From assembly GCA_003265435.1 (NCBI GenBank), contig NOXC01000006.1:1-64000 (forward strand): 64,000 nt of DNA, in the 5' to 3' direction. Below the pieces are notes generated by a model. That model ran no database searches. It was given only the letters and a program-made list of their open reading frames with translations, and was not told the DNA's origin. This DNA is from Cellvibrionaceae bacterium AOL6 (lineage in GTDB: Bacteria; Pseudomonadota; Gammaproteobacteria; Pseudomonadales; Cellvibrionaceae). Shown here piece after piece: positions 62,923-64,000 of this stretch (its first letter is position 1; each line of letters opens with the position of its first letter). A program made the translations under genes and the position numbers.

Positions 62923-63645
62923 ATGCTCCGCACATTCATGCTGCTCACCCTCCTACTCTATTTGAGCGGTTGTACCATTCTTGACGATGACCGCTGGCCT
63001 GCAGGCAGTGGCAAAATTCTGCTGACCTTCGATGACGGTCCCAACCCACGCGATCGCGTGTCCGAGAACCTTTTTGCCGTGCTCGCCAAACACGACGTAA
63101 AAGCGACGTTCTGCTATGTCGGCCGCAATGCAGTAGCCAACCCGGACATCGTCCGCGAAGCGGTCGCGCAGGGTCACGATATTGCGCTGCACTCGTTCAA
63201 TCGGAATTTTCCGTCCTTCTTCAACTATGCCAGCATGCTCGAAGAGATTGAACTCAGCAAAAAAGCGATCGCCGAGGCCGGTTTCGAGCGCCCCTACACG
63301 CTGGAGTACTATCGCCCCCCTCGTGGCATTGTCACTCCAACGGTAAATCGCCTGACACGAAACACCGAAATGAAACTCGCCTACCTGAGCTTTTACATCC
63401 ACGATGCACCGGCCGGCCCGGAAGAAGCCGAGTCGCTCTTCGAAGACATGACGCGTGCGATTCGAAAGCATAACGGCGGCGCCATCGTCTTGCATGAGAG
63501 CCGCTTCAAAAAGGCCATCGAAAAAGATAACCTAGTCGATAAATCTTGGCTGCCCGACTTCGTGGATCGATTCATCACCTGGGCCGAAAAAGAAGGGTAT
63601 GAATTTGTGCAGTATGGAGACGCACCCATTGAGCCGGCATCTTGA
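62923..63645 (+). CDS. Polysaccharide deacetylase (CE4/NodB) lipoprotein
   Basis: The 240-aa protein has a lipoprotein signal (LLLYLSGC) followed by a NodB-type deacetylase domain (about 30-225): LLTFDDGPNP with the metal-binding Asp pair, ALHSFNRN (related to the HSxxH motif, with R/N in place of the second His), YYRPPRG and VLHESR. It would remove acetyl groups from a sugar polymer such as peptidoglycan, chitin or exopolysaccharide at the envelope. The changed HSxxH position may weaken metal binding. No obvious operon partner is seen. Confidence 0.82.
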   Translation: MLRTFMLLTLLLYLSGCTILDDDRWPAGSGKILLTFDDGPNPRDRVSENLFAVLAKHDVKATFCYVGRNAVANPDIVREAVAQGHDIALHSFNRNFPSFFNYASMLEEIELSKKAIAEAGFERPYTLEYYRPPRGIVTPTVNRLTRNTEMKLAYLSFYIHDAPAGPEEAESLFEDMTRAIRKHNGGAIVLHESRFKKAIEKDNLVDKSWLPDFVDRFITWAEKEGYEFVQYGDAPIEPAS

Positions 63646-63874
63646 TGTACTGCGTGCGCGAATCCGGATGTTCACCAAAACAGACACGATAGGACTATCG
63701 ACACGAAGCGTTCTTGTTCATACTGGCACGCAATAGGCACTCCACCTTGATGGAGCCCCACGCCGATGCTGAACAACCCGATTGCGGCTAAAGCAGGGAA
63801 AATCAGCCGGTTTGCGAAAGGATCATTGGTTTAACGAAACTACCACACACGTTTGGTACATTAAGGAGCTGACA

Positions 63875-64000
63875 TTGAACATACTCAAGATGAATTACTT
63901 ACGAAACGCCATGCTCTGCCTGGCAACCCTGGTGCTTTTTGCGAGCTGTGCAAGCAAGCCGAAGATTCACTCCGTTCATGAGAGCGGGGTCGACTTTGAC
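63875..64000 (+). CDS. N-terminal part of a lipoprotein (DUF4136-like?), cut by the window end
   Basis: From a TTG at 63875, with AAGGAG 6 bases ahead, the visible 42 residues form a lipoprotein signal (LVLFASC) followed by ASKPKIHSVHESGVDFD. The start of the mature part resembles DUF4136 lipoproteins, but too little is present to be sure. An ATG at 63890 is an alternative start. Confidence 0.6.
   Translation, partial: MNILKMNYLRNAMLCLATLVLFASCASKPKIHSVHESGVDFD

Overview
The window looks like the chromosome of a polysaccharide-degrading marine gammaproteobacterium of the Cellvibrionaceae type (Saccharophagus/Teredinibacter/Cellvibrio-like). The grounds are secreted lipoprotein glycosidases with poly-Ser linkers and starch-binding repeats, two large TonB-dependent receptors, a LacI-controlled N-acetylglucosamine/chitin locus with a SapC/cupin_8/halogenase set, LpxC and OMPLA genes, and an Acr3 arsenic operon. 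Placement is inferred from gene content, not from a search. No rRNA, tRNA or CRISPR was seen.

Region 1 (1 to about 11 kb) is accessory DNA. Bases 1-5.7 kb are an array of integron gene cassettes: small plus-strand ORFs, each followed by an imperfect palindromic attC site with GCATAAC-like and GCGTTA-like ends. No integrase gene lies in the window. An intact IS3-family element sits inside one attC, flanked by a 3-bp TTC repeat. Beyond it are a reverse-oriented HPP membrane gene, a decayed IS110-family transposase, a decayed IS3 orfA, and remnants of an acyltransferase and a LytTR regulator among ordinary genes (DUF6265, homocysteine methyltransferase).

Region 2 (11-21 kb) holds MOSC and methyltransferase genes, a DUF1254/DUF1214 protein, a GH105 hydrolase, a catalase-peroxidase with a signal peptide, and a small minus-strand group ending in a TerC protein.

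Region 3 (21-34 kb) is a glucan/mannan locus on the minus strand: GH26 mannanase, GH13 alpha-amylase, a 1431-aa pullulanase-type enzyme and its TonB-dependent receptor. Three copies of a TGNATACGTAT palindrome lie upstream of the amylase and the receptor and are candidate operators of a maltose-type LacI regulator encoded elsewhere.

Region 4 (34-38.5 kb) is an envelope-lipid cluster: two LpxC paralogues of identical length (318 aa) flanking an AraC regulator, then an outer-membrane phospholipase A with Asp where Asn is usual.

Region 5 (38.7-52.9 kb) is the nag locus: a TonB-dependent receptor, SapC, cupin_8, tryptophan-halogenase-like gene (frameshifted), nagK, a small exported protein, nagP (frameshifted in a T run), a 269-bp MITE-like element, nagX, then on the other strand nagA, a SIS-domain deaminase nagB-II and nagR. 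Five perfect copies of GACAACGTTGTC mark three control regions. Two of them overlap good sigma-70 promoters, so the receptor, kinase/transport and deaminase/deacetylase operons should respond together to NagR.

Region 6 (53-64 kb) is mostly core genes: DUF3081, a pilin-like protein, a REP-like 60-bp palindrome, metR, an S41 peptidase lipoprotein, a YaiI/YqxD protein, arsR-acr3, deaD, modABC (modA signal peptide out of frame by one base), a CE4 deacetylase lipoprotein and the start of another lipoprotein.
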